From Chaunax sp. Z400 (taxonomy: Eukaryota; Chordata; Actinopteri; Lophiiformes; Chaunacidae), in the NCBI GenBank assembly GCA_037577475.1, contig CM075187.1, positions 3,163,046 through 3,227,045 on the forward strand: a stretch of 64,000 nucleotides of DNA. Direction: 5' to 3'. Below are positions 61,346 through 64,000 of this stretch, piece after piece. Numbering within the stretch: the stretch's first letter is position 1; every line of letters begins with the position of its first letter. Both the position numbers and the translations under genes were made by a program. The notes beneath the pieces are model-generated. The model saw nothing but the letters and a program-made list of their open reading frames with translations, did not search any database and was not told where the DNA came from.

Positions 61346-62307
61346 TTAAAATCATAATGAGGGCCGATTCCTCATTAGTAACCTATAAGGGAGAAAATAA
61401 CAATACAGTGGAGAATGGATGGCGCGTTCCACAGTGACTCCTTTGTCTCGGAGTTTCTGAAAAGCATTTTTTTTTTAATGCTTCTCAATTGGATTTAAAA
61501 ATTACTGAGTCAATTTTGTAGACTCAATGAAAATAAGTGGAGCAACACAGGCTGTTAGTGTTCATTTGTGCCTCCATGCTGCTTTAAAAGGGGAAAACTG
61601 AGTCAATCAGTGTCATCAGTCGGACTGGATTTGGATTCACTTCTATTTTAAGGAATTTACAATCAGCTTTTTGAACACTGCAACATACAGGAAGCTAGTT
61701 TTCTCATTTGAATCCCACCCAGTTACTGTACATGTGAATCTGAGTGCGTTCTCTAAATAATACACCTGTGAACAACGACGCTGGACCAGAATAAATAAAC
61801 GTCCTAACCTTGGACTTTGTTTACAATGAGCCTGGAGACAAATAAACATGGCAGTTTGGCTCCGAGTAATAAACAACCCTGCATGAATAGAAAAGCCAGC
61901 TCAGTACTTGTTGATATCCCATCCGGCTGCATAATTCAATTTCACTGCAAAATTCAAGCGCAAACAACGACCTCAGATCATTTATTACCCAGACTTAAAA
62001 AAATAAAAAAATCCAACACGTGCCTATCTCTCCATCCTGATCTCTCTCTCTTAAAGAAGAGCCATAATATCCAGTAATGATAGGGATTGTTATGCCGAGG
62101 ATCAGGCATATCCTGATTTTTATCGCCCGTCTCTCACAGGTGCTCCGGCGCTACTTGTCAGGACTGCATGTCTGGGTCTTCCACATGTCAGATAAAAATC
62201 GCTGCACTTGGTGTTCCGGCTGCCTGACAGCAATTTATTTGAATGTTTTGTCACACTGGTGTTGGTGCATTTTGTGTGGGCTGCTCACCGGAATGGCAAC
62301 AGCTCGT

Positions 62308-62311
<4 letters not shown>

Positions 62312-62381
<70 letters not shown>
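62312..62381. repeat. (AC)n microsatellite
   Basis: About 35 CA units. Confidence 0.95.
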
Positions 62382-62383
<2 letters not shown>

Positions 62384-62900
62384 GGGCTATGCTACAGTTG
62401 CATATTACATGTCTACTTTGGATAATTAAAAATGGTGCATGTGCAAAAAAATTAAAATAGTGCTGGTAAACTGAATGTGTTCATTAATATTCAACACCCC
62501 AATAAAGCAGATGACATTACATTGTTAGCACTTGTTATACATTTACACCTCTATAGCCCTATATGAACCTTATGTAGAGTCACACCAGCTGCTGAACCGG
62601 CTATAATAAGAGGAATCCTCAAATAATGATTAAAAATAAAGCATTTATTAATATGTGATTTTTTTTCTTTTCTTTTTTCTGTACTTTCCTATTTTAAATA
62701 AATAAATCCAAGCCTCTCTGTGATCTCCTGATCCTCTGAGCTGACATGGAATATTGAGCAAGTTAATGAAATCCTCTCAAAGACAGGAACTCTATTTTTA
62801 CACCATGATAATTAAAGTACGACACAGTTATAATTTACAGCCCTCGCTTAATTGCGTAGGAAAAGTAAAATGGGGAGCGGTTCGTATGAGAGGAGATTAA

Positions 62901-62901
<1 letters not shown>

Positions 62902-62955
<54 letters not shown>
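62902..62955. repeat. (TG)n microsatellite
   Basis: About 27 TG units. Confidence 0.95.
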
Positions 62956-62956
<1 letters not shown>

Positions 62957-63202
62957 AGACGAGTGTGCATTAAAGAGCAGCATCTAAACAACAACAGTAT
63001 CTTTTAGCATCGTGGAACGTATCAAAGATTAGGTAATGAAATATGCACTGTCCTATTTTCCTGCTCGCAGCCTCTTTGACAAATCGAGTACAATCCAAAA
63101 TCTCCATAAATCACTATTAAAGACAAGTATATCATCACCGGCGCATATATCTTCCCCAGCATGACCTGTAGACTAATGAGAAAAGGCCCAGACTATCTTG
63201 TC

Positions 63203-63264
63203 TGATTAATTAATTCAAAATGTCGGCTGTTATTCAAATGTGAGGCTGGTGTTATTTGAATAAC
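63203..63264. promoter_or_regulatory. PBX-HOX-like site followed by an exact 11-bp inverted repeat
   Basis: TGATTAAT at 63203-63210 fits the PBX-HOX composite site. GTTATTCAAAT at 63229-63239 and ATTTGAATAAC at 63254-63264 are exact reverse complements separated by 14 bases. The sequence shows the symmetry; binding is inference. Confidence 0.35.
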
Positions 63265-63745
63265 ACTTGACAGCGACGCCTGAAGAAATAATTTCTGGTT
63301 TGTGAGGCTGCTGCGGCATTACTGATGATGGCTCATGGAAATGTTAGAAGCCGGGGAGTATTTTTTTTTTCTTCCCTCTTCTCTTTCCCTCCCTCACCTT
63401 CTCAGTCATGATAGCTCCAAGAAGTATTTCATTACTTCAACCACTCTCCCCCCCCCCTCCCCCTGCTCCTCCCACCTTCTTCACAATTATTATGGCTCTT
63501 ACCGTTTTTTTCCACTGTCTGTCCTCTCTCTGTGTTTGCATCCCCTCCCACAGCCGGCCCAGATCTACAGGGCAGCGCTCTGGCTCTGGAGGAGACATGC
63601 TGGCAAAGAGGAAGGTCATGGGTTTTTACAACCACAGCTCCCCCAATGCTGACAGGCCCGTGCTGCCAAAGTGACACACTCTGTTTGGCTTTCCCACGTT
63701 CATAGAGCTCCACGGCACTTTGTCTTTATCACGGAGCAAGCCAAG

Positions 63746-63749
<4 letters not shown>

Positions 63750-63825
<76 letters not shown>
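63750..63825. repeat. (AC)n microsatellite
   Basis: About 37 AC units. Confidence 0.95.
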
Positions 63826-63829
<4 letters not shown>

Positions 63830-64000
63830 CGCACATTTAATCAGCCTCAGAGCTGCTCGTCCCGTCGCTGCAACAAAACGGACGTCATCGCAAAATATCG
63901 CAGCAGAGAGAAGCGAAAATTCAATTCCTTCTTTCCCCTTTTTTGAATTTATTTTGTTTTTTGCAAAACCCAGTGGATTGGAGGCAGGAAAAAAAAAGAC

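Larger units (their letters stand above)
23700..64000 (-). other. pbx3: Partial long intron of pbx3 (about 40 kb, continues beyond the window)
   Basis: The acceptor at 23700 is certain; the donor is outside. I searched for the expected short upstream exon (KHALNCHRMKPALF) by its reverse-complement pattern and did not see it. Very large introns early in the gene are normal for PBX1 and PBX3. The intron holds the repeats and candidate regulatory blocks listed separately. Long stretches not listed (for example 31200-33600, 34000-36800, 39300-42100, 57000-60800) show only unassigned sequence, homopolymers and chance ORFs. Confidence 0.8.

Noticed and set aside
23700..64000. The upstream pbx3 exon encoding KHALNCHRMKPALF
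   Set aside because: I looked for its reverse-complement pattern (TTCATNCG followed by TG-CA-TT) and found no match with the right neighbours; it is most likely beyond 64000.
1..64000. tRNA genes, rRNA genes, CRISPR arrays or prokaryotic operons
   Set aside because: No B-box-like GGTTCGANTCC, no rRNA-like sequence, no spaced direct repeats of CRISPR type, and the spliced homeobox gene shows a vertebrate nuclear genome.

Overview
The window looks like nuclear DNA of a teleost fish, probably a spiny-rayed one. It has large introns, many CA/GT microsatellites, a GATA/GACA array, short hAT-type and long-inverted-repeat elements, and a vertebrate developmental gene. The species call is inference; the gene call rests on the encoded protein.

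The dominant gene is a PBX3-type TALE homeobox gene (pbx3) on the minus strand. Seven consecutive coding exons can be placed to the base with consensus splice sites: 23458-23699, 21141-21331, 20022-20157, 14537-14702, 13363-13475, 12509-12598 and 10233-10325 (stop at 10233-10235). They carry the end of the PBC-A region, the polyalanine linker, PBC-B, the whole homeodomain and the C-terminal tail ending GSVHSDTSN. Together they give about 342 residues of an expected ~430. The first two exons (roughly 90 residues) were not found and should lie beyond 64000. The 3' UTR runs down to about 8775, with an AATAAA at 8796-8791 on the minus strand.

At the left edge (1-259, plus strand) is the last coding piece of an unrecognised coiled-coil protein. 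Its 3' UTR and poly(A) signal lie near 535. This gene and pbx3 are convergent, separated by about 8.2 kb of repeat-bearing intergenic DNA.

From 23700 to 64000 the window is one partial intron of pbx3, about 40 kb long. It holds no supported exon. It contains microsatellites, transposon remnants, a ~660-bp GATA/GACA array, a degenerate minisatellite, G-rich tracts, two good matches to the CTCF core, and several AT-rich homeodomain-motif blocks that look like conserved enhancers. That last reading is inference.

The most notable observation is a possible 30-nt microexon at 19293-19322 in the intron that splits the homeodomain. It has a strong acceptor and donor, keeps the frame, and encodes GVGSTITVSQ. 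This repeats the ITVSQ at the end of the preceding exon and would lengthen the turn before the DNA-recognition helix by ten residues without changing that helix.
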